Assembly: GCA_014529385.2 (NCBI GenBank)
Contig: CM043954.1
Coordinates: 95,809,247 to 95,873,246 of the forward strand
Direction of reading: 5' to 3'
DNA length: 64,000 nucleotides
Source: Adiantum capillus-veneris
Taxonomy: Eukaryota; Streptophyta; Polypodiopsida; Polypodiales; Pteridaceae
Shown here: one piece after another, positions 11,330-21,605 of the stretch
How the letters are laid out: each line of letters starts with the position of its first letter
Numbering within the stretch: position 1 is the stretch's first letter
Program-made: the position numbers and the translations under genes
Notes under the pieces: model-generated
Seen by the model: the letters and a program-made list of their open reading frames with translations, nothing else
Database searches by the model: none
What the model was told of the DNA's origin: nothing

Positions 11330-12430
11330 ATTAAGAGAAAATCTTGTAGCTTGTGTGCTCTTTGCTTTATTGTACCATTAGGATGCTTTGGCACACTAGT
11401 TTTCTGAGTTGTTGGTATCAATAATGACTGTTGTCGAGATTTAACCCGCCATTGATATCTTGGTTTGCTTTGTGCATAATGGTGTGGTTGAGTCTTTTGA
11501 GACTTAACTCTCCATTGCTTGATCGGGTTTATAGTTTGCGCAGAAGATAAGTGCTCTTTCTTCTTCCAAATCCATTTCGTGTTAGGTTCCTTGCTCGGAG
11601 ATTATCCTCTTTGTGTTTTGAACCTTGGAACCATCTTTGGTACAATAGATGATGTTTTGGGTACCCAAATTTGATTCAGTTTTTCCTTAAGCTGTGCTGT
11701 TGGTACCCAAATTCGCTTGACTCCTTGCATGCTACTTATTGTTCTTGTTTTGATAGTATGGAGAAGATTGATTGCTTTGTGGTTTGCTCTACTAGTAACT
11801 TTTTTTTCATTCCTCTTGGCTTAATGCAATTGTACCAATGAGTTTTCCACCTTTAGGTGATAGGTTAAGCTAATTGGTATCCCAATCTGGTACTGCCTTG
11901 TAAGTCTGCATCCATGAGATTCCAAGAATCATCGTCTCATTCATGTGTTCATCTGGTAAGCATACAAATTGATGAGAGGGCATGAACATCTATGTACTAT
12001 CACATTCAAGTTGACTACTCCCAATGTTGGTGTTGGGTTCTTGTTGCATCCTTTGATAGTCACTATTCCTACTGTTAAAACTTGACTCATAGCTTTCTTC
12101 TAGGTAGAATAACTGACTGCATTTACTTAAGCTCCTATGTCAACCAATGCATTTGTGCTATGATTGTTCAGTTGTACTTTGATGCGAAGGTCTATCCCAT
12201 CTAACCATTCATCATCTGTTGAAACTGCATCTTTCTGCAATTCCCATTGTCGGTCATCTATTTCCAGAGTGTTGATGGGAATAGATATTTGTTGATTTTT
12301 GAGAGCAACTTTCCTTTTGAGTACCCGAAGTTGAGCTTCCTCTTGGGCTTCATCAATAACCTGCTACTCATTTTATCTTTCTTTGCTTAGCTGCATGCAT
12401 CCTTTCTAGCAATTCATTTGTTAGTGGAAA
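11330..12430 (-). pseudogene. PR2-: second retropepsin-like ORF of element A-
   Basis: After the integrase C-terminus, and starting with SGCHLKKYNFPLTNELLERM, there is a decayed ORF. Around 12100-12170 it reads ALVDIGA then a stop then VNAVSYST, matching ALIDTGARVNVVNFST in PR2+ and the D-T/S-G-A loop of retropepsins. Here the Thr is Ile and the Arg codon is a stop. The tail has repeated Trp/Lys motifs (RIWVPT, QIWVPK, QWRVKS, YQWRVKS) near 11420-11720 and ends IKQRAHKLQ, like IKERAIKLQ in PR2+. Function unknown. Confidence 0.7.
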
Positions 12431-12483
12431 ATTATACTTCTTTAAATGACATCCACTAATCCAATTGGCCATTGGTTCACCAT

Positions 12484-14023
12484 CTAGGGTGGACAACTTA
12501 ACAGCGCCACTTGGAGATACATCTTCAATGATAAACGGTCCATCTCCCTTTTTCTTAAACTTGGGATGTGTTGTTTAAGGGAATAGACTAAAACTAAGTC
12601 TCCTTTTTTGAAGATTTTTGTAATTAGATGGGAATCAAAAAACTGTTTTTGTTTCTGCTTTTGTGCATAGATGTGAGCTACAGCAATTAACCTTTGCTCA
12701 TCTAGCTTTTCTAAATCTTCAAGTCTCTCTGACAGCTCTTGTCCATTCCAGTCAAGATCCTTAGCTACTCTTAGTGTCAATAATAAAAAATCTATTCACA
12801 GTATGGCATCAAGACAATAAACAAGGTTAAAGGGTGTAGCATTTAAATCTGTTTTGAATGAAACTCGATAAGCCCATAGAGCTGCATGGAGATTCATTTC
12901 CCAATCTGTCCTTCCTGAACTAACCACTTTAGTCAATACCAAGCTAAGAATTTTATTCATATGCTCAGCTTGTCCATTTGCTTGTGGGTGATAGGGAGCT
13001 GATTTGTTATAGATGACCATGAATTCGTTAAGCAGATACTCAATTACCTCATTGAGGAAATGAGCTCCCCTATCGCTGACAGTTTCTATTGGTATTCTAT
13101 ATCTTGTAAACACGTACTCATATAAGAATAGGGCACTGGTTCTGGCATCATTCTTTTGAGTTGCTTTAGCCTCGGCCCACTTGTTCAAATAGTCCGTAGC
13201 TACAATGATATTTGGGTTCTATAAGCATGTGGTTGTATTGGCCCAACAAAATTTATACCTTATTTTGCAAAAGCATTAGCCCCCATCATTGCTCTCAAAG
13301 GTATGCTATCTACATGCATTGGAAATTTTTCTCCTTGACAAGCATCAGACCTCCGAACATATTCCTTGGCATCTGCAAAGAGTGTTGGCCACCATATGCC
13401 TGCCATTAAAATATCTCTTGCGGTGGTCTCACTAGAAAGTGACCTCCAGCTAATCCAACATGTGCTTGTTCTATAATGGGAATATATTCATATTTATTTG
13501 CACAAAGACATAGATGTTGATCCTTACCTCTCCAATACAAGTGGTTTCCAATAAGAGCATAGTCTCTTTCTTCCGTTTCAATTTCTCTTTGACGGCGTTT
13601 ACTCATATCCTCAGGAAATGTTCGGTTCGATAAGTAAGTAACTAGATAGTTACTCCACTTAGGAACAGGCGACATTTGGAACAATTTTACATGAGGTATG
13701 GGTTCTTTTTTTTACATTGAGGATAATTTTTCACAAAATAATGAACATCACTCCTCATAGTTGGCCACAATTCTCCAAGTCTTAGGATCCATCGCATAAG
13801 TTTGATCTTCCGCAAAGTGAATTCCTACTATAGTAACATGTGCTTGACTTAGGTATTGGGTTTTCTCCTTAGGATTAATGCACAATAGCAATATTCCATG
13901 TTGATTTCTTTTGTATATCCTACCATCTAGTAACGAATACATAGCCGATTGCTCAATTAATCCAATTGTAATAGAAAGTGGTATTTGCGAATCCAATTGA
14001 GCTATAATCATCAATGATACCAT
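12484..14023 (-). pseudogene. pol: Element A- integrase with duplicated tether-HHCC module
   Basis: Core at 12796-13230 holds VSDRGAHF (Asp) and HPQANGQAEHMNK (Glu kept). The C-terminal part at 12484-12780 ends near PSLRKREMD. Two zinc modules precede the core. The inner one has QAHVGLAGGHF (13435-13468) and a SDAC remnant of CxxC. The outer one has QAHVTIVGIH (near 13816-13850) and YPQC (near 13722). Each is preceded by a segment with an IYKRN / LYWRG type box. The frame is broken at several places. Confidence 0.8.
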
Positions 14024-14039
14024 GTTTTCCGATCATCAA

Positions 14040-15365
14040 GGTATCATTTCCACTAAGAATAAATATGCATCTGGTATATCATCATCTACTCCTTTAGGTG
14101 GTTCCCCTAAAACAATCCTTGACAAATGATCTACTCTTTGATGAATGGTGCCCTTTTTTACAACTACAGTGAAATCAAATTCTAGAAGAATGATGAACCA
14201 TCTCACTATTCTTCCTGTGATTCATGGCTTGTTGACTAAGTATTATAAGGCTCGGTGGTCCACAAAGAACACAAATTTGTTTGCTAATAGGGAATGTCTA
14301 TACTTTTTTACATCATAGATCATTCCTGGTCCTTCCCTTTCGTTGGTGGTATAATTCTATACTGCCATGTTCAACTGTCAGCGAGCATAAGAACTAGGAA
14401 AATCAATTTTCTCATCTCTTGGATGAGCTAGTATACATCCAATGGAAAAATTGGAAGCATCTACATGTATGTGGAATATCTTTTACAATCTGGTGCTTTC
14501 AATATTGGAGCTAAAGTGAGACCTTGCTTAAGCTTCATGAAGGATTCTTCACACTCATCAGTCCATTCAAAGTGTAATCAAGCTATAGATGGGTTTTGCA
14601 ATTATAGCGTACATGTAAATGAACCGTCTGTAATATCCACAATCTCCCATGAAGGCTTGAACCCCCTTGACTGTTGTCGGTCTAGGAAAATGAGAAATAA
14701 CATGAATTTTATTCATAACAATAGCTATTCCATTTTTAGACACTATATGTACAAGAATTTTTCCTTGTCTACCATTGAATGTGCACTTTTCAGGATTTAA
14801 GCAAATCCTATATAGTTTACATTTTTCGAATATCTTTTTGAGGTGTTCAAAATGATCAGCCCGGATTGATGAATGTACACATAGATCATCCATACATACT
14901 TCCAAGAAATTCCTAAGATATTCCTTAAAAGCATGGCTCATCAAACTTTGAAAGGTGGCCGGAGCATTAGTTAACTAAAATGGCATAACCCGATAGGCAA
15001 AAATACCCCATTCCATTGCAAAGGTAGTTTTATGTTGATCTTTTGGGTCAACCAAAAGTTGATTGTATCCCGAAAATCCATCAAATAATTTGTAAGCTTC
15101 TTTGCCTGCAACTCGTTCTAAAACATGCTCAGTGATTGGAAGAGGAAAGTTGTCTCTAATGGTAGCTGCATTCACTTTCTTGAGGTTGACACACTCGTAA
15201 TTTTCCATTTTTTACTACCACAATTGGAGACACCCAATTTGTGTGTTCAATTTCATAAATGAATTCAGCCTTCTTTAGCTTTTCAATCTCTTCTTTGATC
15301 TTCCTGGTAAATGTTTCATTATATGTGTATGGCCTTTGTCTACTTGGTTTTGCATCATCTCTCAT
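14040..15365 (-). pseudogene. pol: Element A- reverse transcriptase and RNase H
   Basis: RT motifs read SPIVVVKNGKLRVC (near 15200), FDGFSGYNQLLVDP, TTFAMEWGIFAYRVMPF and the catalytic VCMDDLCVHS (near 14885). The thumb continues with VQAFMGDCGYYRRF. RNase H in 14040-14520 is heavily decayed. Same family as the RT at 35522-36373. Confidence 0.85.
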
Positions 15366-15419
15366 GTGTATGGTATGTTGACAGTTTTTTGGATCAACAC
15401 CCTTAAAATCCTTATAAGA

Positions 15420-16587
15420 TTAAGCAAAGATATCTCGGTATTCTTTCAGTAAGTTTAACAAAATATTTTCTTCTTCTTCCGTCAGGACATTTGTAATGTG
15501 AGCAGGTCTAAGCTCTTCTCTTGGTTCGGCCAGATCTATCTTTTTTGCGTTTTCAGGTCCTTCATAGGACTCCTTGTTTCCGTAGTTCTCTGACAGGTTG
15601 TTCGATATTAATTTCTGGTCCTGAAGAGTATATTTCTTGTAGTGGGATGAAACACTCATTACATCTTTACCATCCTCTTTTTAGTGGTTTTCATTTTAGC
15701 CGTATATATGTCCTTTAGAGCTTTTTTCAACTCTTGATATTTCTTTTTCATTTAACTCGTGTCATGGTTGAATCCTTGTCCTGGTTTTTAGGTTTTTCTT
15801 GAGTTTCCTTTCTCGTTTTTCTCAATGTTTTTGTCATTTCATGTTCTTCGTTGAAAGGATGTCTACAGTGATTTTGTCCTTGACAGTTGACACAATCATG
15901 TGCATCTATCTGCATCAGGAACTGTGTTCTACTGGAGACTGATGGCATAGGTCTAGCTTTCAAGTTTCTCGTGTCTCTTTTTTGTCTATACCATTTCTGT
16001 CTTCTCGATTTCTGGTTTGAAAAGTCCAAAAACTTTTTCTCCCCTCCTTTCATGAGTAGTTTAGCTCTCACATGTTCTTTTTTTGACCCCGAATCATCTG
16101 AGGTAGCTGAATGTTCTTCTAACTCGTTTGTTGCATCATAATAGAGGTCTAAAAAGACTTACTTAGATTTCATCAAGTCCTTGGATTCGTGAATTTTGTC
16201 TTCAATGTGTAGGGTTGAGATCATTTGGATGGGAATTATGTCATAGCCGTCCTCATTACAAAATTGAGTAGGCATAGAAGTGTTTACACATACATCCATT
16301 GTCGCTAAAATTTGAATCCACTTAAATGGCTCAAACAAATTCTCTGGAAAGGGTTCAGGTATATAGAATTCATCTGTGAAATCCCTTTCTAAGATACATT
16401 CTTCTTGTTTTAAGCTCCCGTTTTTTGAAGTTCTGCACATCCAAATAGGAGTGTCTTTGTTCAACCAAGATGGAAGCTTAGTTTGAGCCGAAGAGACTGA
16501 ATCAAAGTCCTTTATGGGTGTTTTCATGACATCTCTATAAGTGTGATCTTTTAGATTAACTCTTGTTAGTGATCCCACTTGCTTCAA
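15420..16587 (-). pseudogene. Element A- protease-RT spacer region
   Basis: Two charged pieces (15748-16071 basic; 16159-16587 acidic) plus 15420-15659 (VSSHYKKYTLQDQ, IDLAEPREE, KEYRDIFA) align with 34225-35509 of element A+. The last piece leads into the RT. This is the long spacer typical of this element family; no catalytic motif. Confidence 0.75.
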
Positions 16588-16630
16588 GTATAGATCTTTG
16601 TTTCCTCGATCTTGGTTGAGTTGTTACTTG

Positions 16631-17642
16631 TCACGTGAAAGGTCTTCCCAAGATGATTTTGTAATTGAGTTTCTTCCCAAAGTCTACTATGGCAAATGTG
16701 TGTTGATATTCAATCCCACAGAAATTAACTATCACTTTTTCTAGTAGTACTACTAAGGTTCTTTTGATATGTCCATCCGCCAATTGCAATTTCATTTGAG
16801 TTTGTCTGATGGTTGGTTGTCCCCAGGATTCCCATACTGCTTTCGTGGCTATGGATATGCATGCCCCACTATCCAGTATTGCCATGGTTTCTATATCATT
16901 ATATCTCACTGGAAGGGTGGTGTTTCCTTCTTCTCCTTCATAGTATTCTCCAACTTCATTCATTGGAACAGATCTAATCTCTTTGTTATCCATTTTGTGT
17001 TTCAATTTTTCCAATTTTTTTGCGATTAGCCCTGTTATTCCCACATTCTCTAGAGTTTTTTGTAAATCATTCCATGAATATGGTATGATTTTTAACAATT
17101 CTCCTAAAGTAAGAGTGCATTGGATGGGTGTAGCCTATGATTGAATGGATGTTGTCCACTTCTAGGGTCTGTTTAGCTCTTTTTATTTGATTGGTTTTAC
17201 ACACTATGGATTTATCTTCATTATCTCCCAAGTAAGAGGGTAATGTTTTCAAGGTCAATGGTTTTGACATTCCTGAAGCTTCAGATCCACAATCCCCATA
17301 CAAGGATTGTACATCCATGTCCATTTTAGGAGGTAGGTTGTCTAACCAAACTTCCTCTATAGGAGCTGACTTTAGAGTTAGGCTCCCATCATTGATCTCT
17401 CTAACTTTTTTCCATAAGTGTCCTAGCCAATCTTCCTCTACGAATGGAATTCCATCTAAGGCATCTTCGCTGTCCGACACTATAAGTTCTCGCTCTTTTG
17501 TTTCAAGGTGGGGTTCTACCACCACTTCGGACTTTTCTTTAGTGTCTCTTACCACAAGCTCCTCGGGTTTAGCCATACTTTCAAGCTTGGGTTTTTGTTT
17601 TATATTTTGGTTTGCATTAAGTCTCGCTTGGTAGGCTTCCAA
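16631..17642 (-). pseudogene. Element A- retropepsin and upstream linker
   Basis: The retropepsin active site is AILDSGACISIATKAVW, with flap and C-terminal box NYKIILGRPF at the end (near 16640). Upstream are an ELLKIIPYSWNDLQ helix and an acidic linker with TLKSAPIEEVWLD and QSLYGDCG, all conserved in element A+. The protease stretch at 16631-17098 is open for 155 codons; the join to the linker at 17067-17142 is frameshifted. Confidence 0.85.
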
Positions 17643-17783
17643 GGCTGCACCAAAATTGATCCTCCAGAATTCACGGTTGTTTTTTTGACTTCACTTCCAA
17701 TTTCTTTCACCTTTTCTTAGAATAGCTTCTTTGCTTTCTCCTCAATTTCAGCCTTTTGTTTTTGCCTTCTCATCTCATACCTT

Positions 17784-18143
17784 TTATTTCTGCTTCTTTT
17801 TTGTCTTTTCAGAGGCAAATTTTGTATTCTCCGAGTCATCAATGGAGTTATGTTTCTTTTTCTTAGCCTGGGCTCTAGTAATTACCTTGATTGGAACAAT
17901 CATTTCACTCTTAGATGAGCTACTAGGTATCACCTTGACTACGTTCACTACTGTTTTATCCTTGTTTAACAGATTTTTAGGACAATCTTCCGGGAAGTGT
18001 CCCCCCTTTTTGCAACATTGTATGCAATAAGCTTCAACTAGCTTGAGGTTCTTGTCAGGCTCTAAGCATTCATTTTTTCGATGATCATTTGCACCACAGT
18101 TATGACAGTTTCCAGTTATGGGCTTAATCATGGGTCTTACCAT
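17784..18143 (-). pseudogene. gag: Element A- nucleocapsid zinc knuckles
   Basis: The segment reads GNCHNCGANDHRKNEC and then a second cysteine cluster (YCIQCCKKGGHFPEDC), two CCHC-like knuckles, followed by a Lys-rich tract. Element A+ has the same pair at about 32400-32525. They bind the genomic RNA. Confidence 0.8.
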
Positions 18144-18364
18144 AGGAGGTCTGACATCTTGATTAGCTACACAAACTCTGGTGTAGCATAAGTCACAGGT
18201 TCTTCCATTGGTGATGGGTGTGAATTATACCAATCTCCCTCTACCATTACTGTCGATGGACTAGGCTCAGCATAGGGTGTAACAGCCACTAGTGCTTGTT
18301 CATCTATGACTCCCTCTGGATGCATGTACTTTACAGGCACTACATTATGTCCCGGATATGGAGG

Positions 18365-19205
18365 TTATTGGCCCAACACGGGTTGATGTCTTTCCATACC
18401 CATTGGTGGTCTTTGAGTTGGGGCCATATTAGGCTGATATCTGTACATGGGTTGTCCTTGTGGCCTCATAGGCACGTACTGAACATTCCCATCATACTTT
18501 GGCTGGTAATAACACTCATTGGTCTCATGATGGTTGGTCCATTTACCCTCGATTACACACCATTTTTGCGACCTAATTGGTTGTCCTTGTTGAGGTATCC
18601 CTTGTCCTGGTCCCCTCATAGGTGCTTTTTGCATGTTATTCATCATGTCATTCATCCTTTTGAGTATATCTTCTATGACTAAAAGCAGTGCTGCTGCAGC
18701 AGCCATTCCCACTTTTTCTGGTTTGGTGGATGTTGTTTTCTCGCTTTGGTTATCCTTAGGGACATCTTCTTTGTTGAAAATATCACAATTGTCTCCTAAG
18801 TCGATAGCATCTAACACACACTCTTCTAGGGTTGTATGCTTCTTACTATATAGTATAGCATGAAGTCCCTCTAGAAACAATAATACTAGTCTTTCTTCAG
18901 CAGTCCCTCTAGAAACAATAATACTAGTCTTTCTTCAGCAGGTATCTCGAGCTCTGGGTATCTTGTAATGTATTGCAGTCCCTCTAGAAACAATAATACT
19001 AGTCTTTCTTCAGCAGGTATCTCGAGCTCTGGGTATAGTTTAGCAGTCCCTCTAGAAACAATAATACTAGTCTTTCTTCAGCAGGTATCTCGAGCTCTAG
19101 GTATCTTGTAGTGTATTGCTTCATTCGAGTTGCACAATCCCTAACAGACTCACCTTGTTTCTGTTTAAAGCTATAGATTTGAGTTACAGTTGGTACATCA
19201 TGTGT
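18365..19205 (-). pseudogene. gag: Element A- Gag capsid, truncated at its 5' end
   Basis: The capsid part reads TQIYSFKQKQGESVRD, ELEIPAEERLVLLFLEGL and so on, matching IYTFKKQKENKKVKEA and ELPQDERLYVLFIEGL in element A+. Homology ends near 19205; the 50 codons further upstream in the same frame have no counterpart in A+ and come from the neighbouring family C related piece. An internal repeat at 18867-19110 disrupts it. Confidence 0.78.
18867..19110. repeat. Fourfold partial tandem repeat inside Gag of element A-
   Basis: The phrase TCCCTCTAGAAACAATAATA starts at 18867, 18905, 18979 and 19047, each followed by ACTAGTCTTTCTTCAGCAG. Steps are 38, 74 and 68 bases, so the copies carry different lengths of downstream Gag sequence. 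The last copy runs into unique Gag. Confidence 0.92.
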
Positions 19206-19210
19206 GTGTC

Positions 19211-19681
19211 TACCATAGAAGGTGGCATGGGTAGATATGTGTAGGCTAGTAGAATCATGGCAAAAGGCTGGAGCAGCTAGGGAGATCATGGCCTGACAGG
19301 TAGCAACGGAGATGTATGACTGATGCTGCTTATATGCCAAGGAAGGCTCCAAAAGGGGCTAATTTGGGAAACAGGTGAAGAAGATGCAAAGTGCAACTTT
19401 TGGGTCCAAGAATGTAGAGCTTGAAGTGCTGAAGGAGCAGGTCTAGATGGCTCATCAAATAGAGCTACGAAGCCCAAGATATTGAAAGTTGAAGGTTCAG
19501 TATGTTGCAGATTCTTGTTGGATAGGGCAGCTGAAGACAGGTGGTCCAAGTGGATGTCAGGGTACAAAGTACGTAGTGCTTGATTTATGGAGTGTACCCA
19601 TCTTTTCAAATTGCAGATAGGAGCCACAGATTGCATTTTATGGCCAGCTGAAGTTTTGTCGGGGGCTAGGTTGGTGCCCAT
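19211..19681 (-). CDS. Unrecognised ORF between a short LTR and truncated element A-
   Basis: A 131-codon frame on the minus strand starts with ATG at 19681, exactly at the inner end of the short LTR, and ends at 19286. It is Ser/Pro/His-rich and shows no motif I know. It sits where a Gag would begin. It could be a Gag N-terminus of a non-autonomous element, captured host sequence, or chance. Function unknown. Confidence 0.3.
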
Positions 19682-19822
19682 GAAAGGACAGGGGAACTGA
19701 ATATGCTAATCTCCACCCACCCATGCCCTATATAGGCCCGTGGCCTGCTAAATATAGGAACCCCCTTGACTGCATGTCCATCCTGGCCCTTGGCCGTGAC
19801 TGGTCCTACCCTTGTCCTGACA
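19681..19822 (-). repeat. Short LTR of family C type (142 bp)
   Basis: On the minus strand it starts TGTCAGGACAAGGG, directly after a polypurine tract (AAGGGGGGAG then TAA), and ends in CCTTTCA. It has TG..CA ends and an internal CTATATAGG box near 19726-19735. It shares its first bases with the LTR starts ending at 21180 and 26926. Confidence 0.7.
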
Positions 19823-20640
19823 TTACTCCCCCCTTAGAGAAGCGTTTTCTTCTCGCGAAACCACAAGTGATGGTATCTTCATAAGAACACTAATGTTTTC
19901 TACTGTAACATCCCTCATGGATCCAACGGTTTATTTGAGCGGAACCCGGTTCAGTAGGAGGTTCAATGAAACCAAGAGTTACATCTTGATTTTCTACATT
20001 GTTGTCTATTTGTAACGATATGATGGTACTGGTTCCTATCGAAACATTGTGTGTAGACTCCATTTAGAATGCTCATGAGCATGGTAAACGAGTTTATCAC
20101 AACAAAGATGTACCAAAAAGAGTACCTCTTGTCACTTTTTATGAAAGTAACTTGCTGACATAACTCGTCAGCCCAGTTTAAGTCCTTGACTTGTTCCCAA
20201 TTTTCATCATCAGTAAACAACCCCACCCTAATGAGTGTGCAAGGTTGAGAACCTGAGTTATAGATGAAGAGATTACACCTAGTCGCAAACATACTTTAAC
20301 TTATAGTAAGAAAACTCTAAATAGAACAATAAATTCTTACTGATTGAATCGCTTGGTGCTAACGTACGCACTTTACATATCTCTCAACACCAGATTACAC
20401 TTTATAATCTGTCTATCCCCTTGGATAATTGATAGTAGTGAGGTGTGTTCCCTCGCACTTTGTAATCTGCCTATCCCCTTGGATAACTGACAGTACTGAG
20501 GTGTGTTTCCCTCACACTTTGTAATCTGCCTATCCCCTTGGATAACTGACAGTATTGAGGTGTGTTTCCCCCACGGTTTACACACAGTCTTCCTAGACGA
20601 CTGGTAAACGGGGAATCACAGTAGCGTATAACATTGTTGA
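19823..20640 (-). pseudogene. Family C related 3' tail 1 (chromodomain remnant plus 0.5-kb insert)
   Basis: Minus-strand sequence next to the LTR reads VENISVLMK and REENASLRGE, matching WENISVLKKK and EDENSSLRGE at the end of element C-. Just upstream is a piece like DNNVENQDVTLGF, comparable with [13 protein letters not shown] of C-. From about 20050 to 20610 the sequence is shared with tail 2 (26990-27560) but not with C-, so both tails belong to a diverged sub-family carrying the same insert. Confidence 0.65.
20398..20573. repeat. 58-59 bp tandem repeat, three copies
   Basis: Three units each contain CACTTT, TAATCTG, TATCCCCTTGGATAA and GAGGTGTGTT. Starts are at 20398, 20456 and 20515. 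Tail 2 has one unit at about 27465-27525. Confidence 0.9.
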
Positions 20641-21180
20641 GGAATCAACAATGTCCGGAATAACCATCGTGGTTAAATTGAAAAATCCACAAACACCTAA
20701 ACCGAGCCATGACCTCTATTGGTGATTAGTAGACCCAAAAGTAATCTCATAGAGATAGTGCACATAGAGTGAAAAATGCTTCATAAGCAAGAACCTGAGG
20801 AATATGCATGCCGTTCCAAATCAGCCTTTGCTAAACACTAGGGCCCATAACACCTAGTGTGCATGCATTTAGCAAAAAACGGATCCGAACCTGTATATCC
20901 ATGGTGATCCTTGCCAATACTTATGGCAAATGTGATGCGCCTAGTACACATTAAAAAGTAATGTAAATGGTTCTGAAAAGAAAGTAAATACTTTCAGTTG
21001 CAATCTATTGCAAGCCTTGCTCAAATGTCTGAATCACAATAGAAGGTGAACATTGATCACTTCTTGGTACAGACAATGAAACTTTTTCATTAACAACTTA
21101 TAGCCTTGCTATATGTATAAAATTTTCATCCATGACTATCCTAGTTCTAGTTATTAGGGTGTAGGGCCCTTGTCCTGACA
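20641..21180. other. Non-coding stretch containing the start of the element C- 3' LTR
   Basis: No coding frame. The minus strand begins TGTCAGGACAAGGGCCCTAC at 21180, matching the LTR at 26760-26926 for about 24 bases, then diverges. The 3' LTR of C- therefore seems truncated or replaced. An inverted pair, GTTGAGGAATCAACAATG, lies near 20636-20652. Confidence 0.5.
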
Positions 21181-21195
21181 TAACTCCCCCCTTAA

Positions 21196-21605
21196 AGAAG
21201 AGTTTTCGTCCTCGAAAACAAAAGTGGGAAACTTCTTCTTAAGAACACTAATGTTTTCCCAAGTGGCACCTTCTTCAAGTCGGTCTTTCCACTTGATTAA
21301 GGCTTGTTGTCGTACGTGATGTCATGTACGCAACTATGATAATCCATAACACGTTCAGGTTCATGCGGTAAAGTAGGAGTTTCAGTGTAATCGACCAAAA
21401 CCTGTTGGTCAATGACGTTGTCGTCCCCATGTAACCGCTTTCGTAGACGGCTTACATGAAACACCGGATGAATGCGAGAATGTGGTGGTAGTAATAGTTT
21501 GTAGGCACGATCACCAATTCGCTTGAGTATTTTGAAAGGCCCACGGTATCGGGGAGATAATTTAGGTGTCGGTCCAGTTTTCAGACTTTTTGAATGTTTT
21601 GGCAC
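21196..21605 (-). pseudogene. pol: Element C- integrase C-terminus and chromodomain remnant
   Basis: The piece 21297-21605 reads [20 protein letters not shown] and [18 protein letters not shown], the GPF/Y module that follows the integrase core in chromoviruses. After a one-base frameshift near 21297 comes [20 protein letters not shown], the conserved part of a chromodomain that targets integration to marked chromatin. It ends at the polypurine tract. Confidence 0.85.

Larger units (their letters stand above)
11320..19210 (-). mobile_element. Element A-: 5'-truncated Ty3/gypsy element with second protease-like ORF
   Basis: Right to left: Gag end, zinc knuckles, linker, retropepsin, RT, RNase H, duplicated HHCC region, integrase, then PR2. 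It is homologous throughout to element A+ on the other strand. Its 5' end (LTR and first part of Gag) is missing: homology stops near 19210, where a family C related piece begins. ORF X- follows downstream and is probably part of the same unit. Confidence 0.85.

Noticed and set aside
18867-19110. CRISPR-like array
   Set aside because: Repeats are few, uneven and lie in a Gag gene of a plant retrotransposon.
20373-20585. Minus-strand ORF with an internal protein repeat
   Set aside because: It only reflects the 58-bp DNA repeat; tail 2 has no matching frame.
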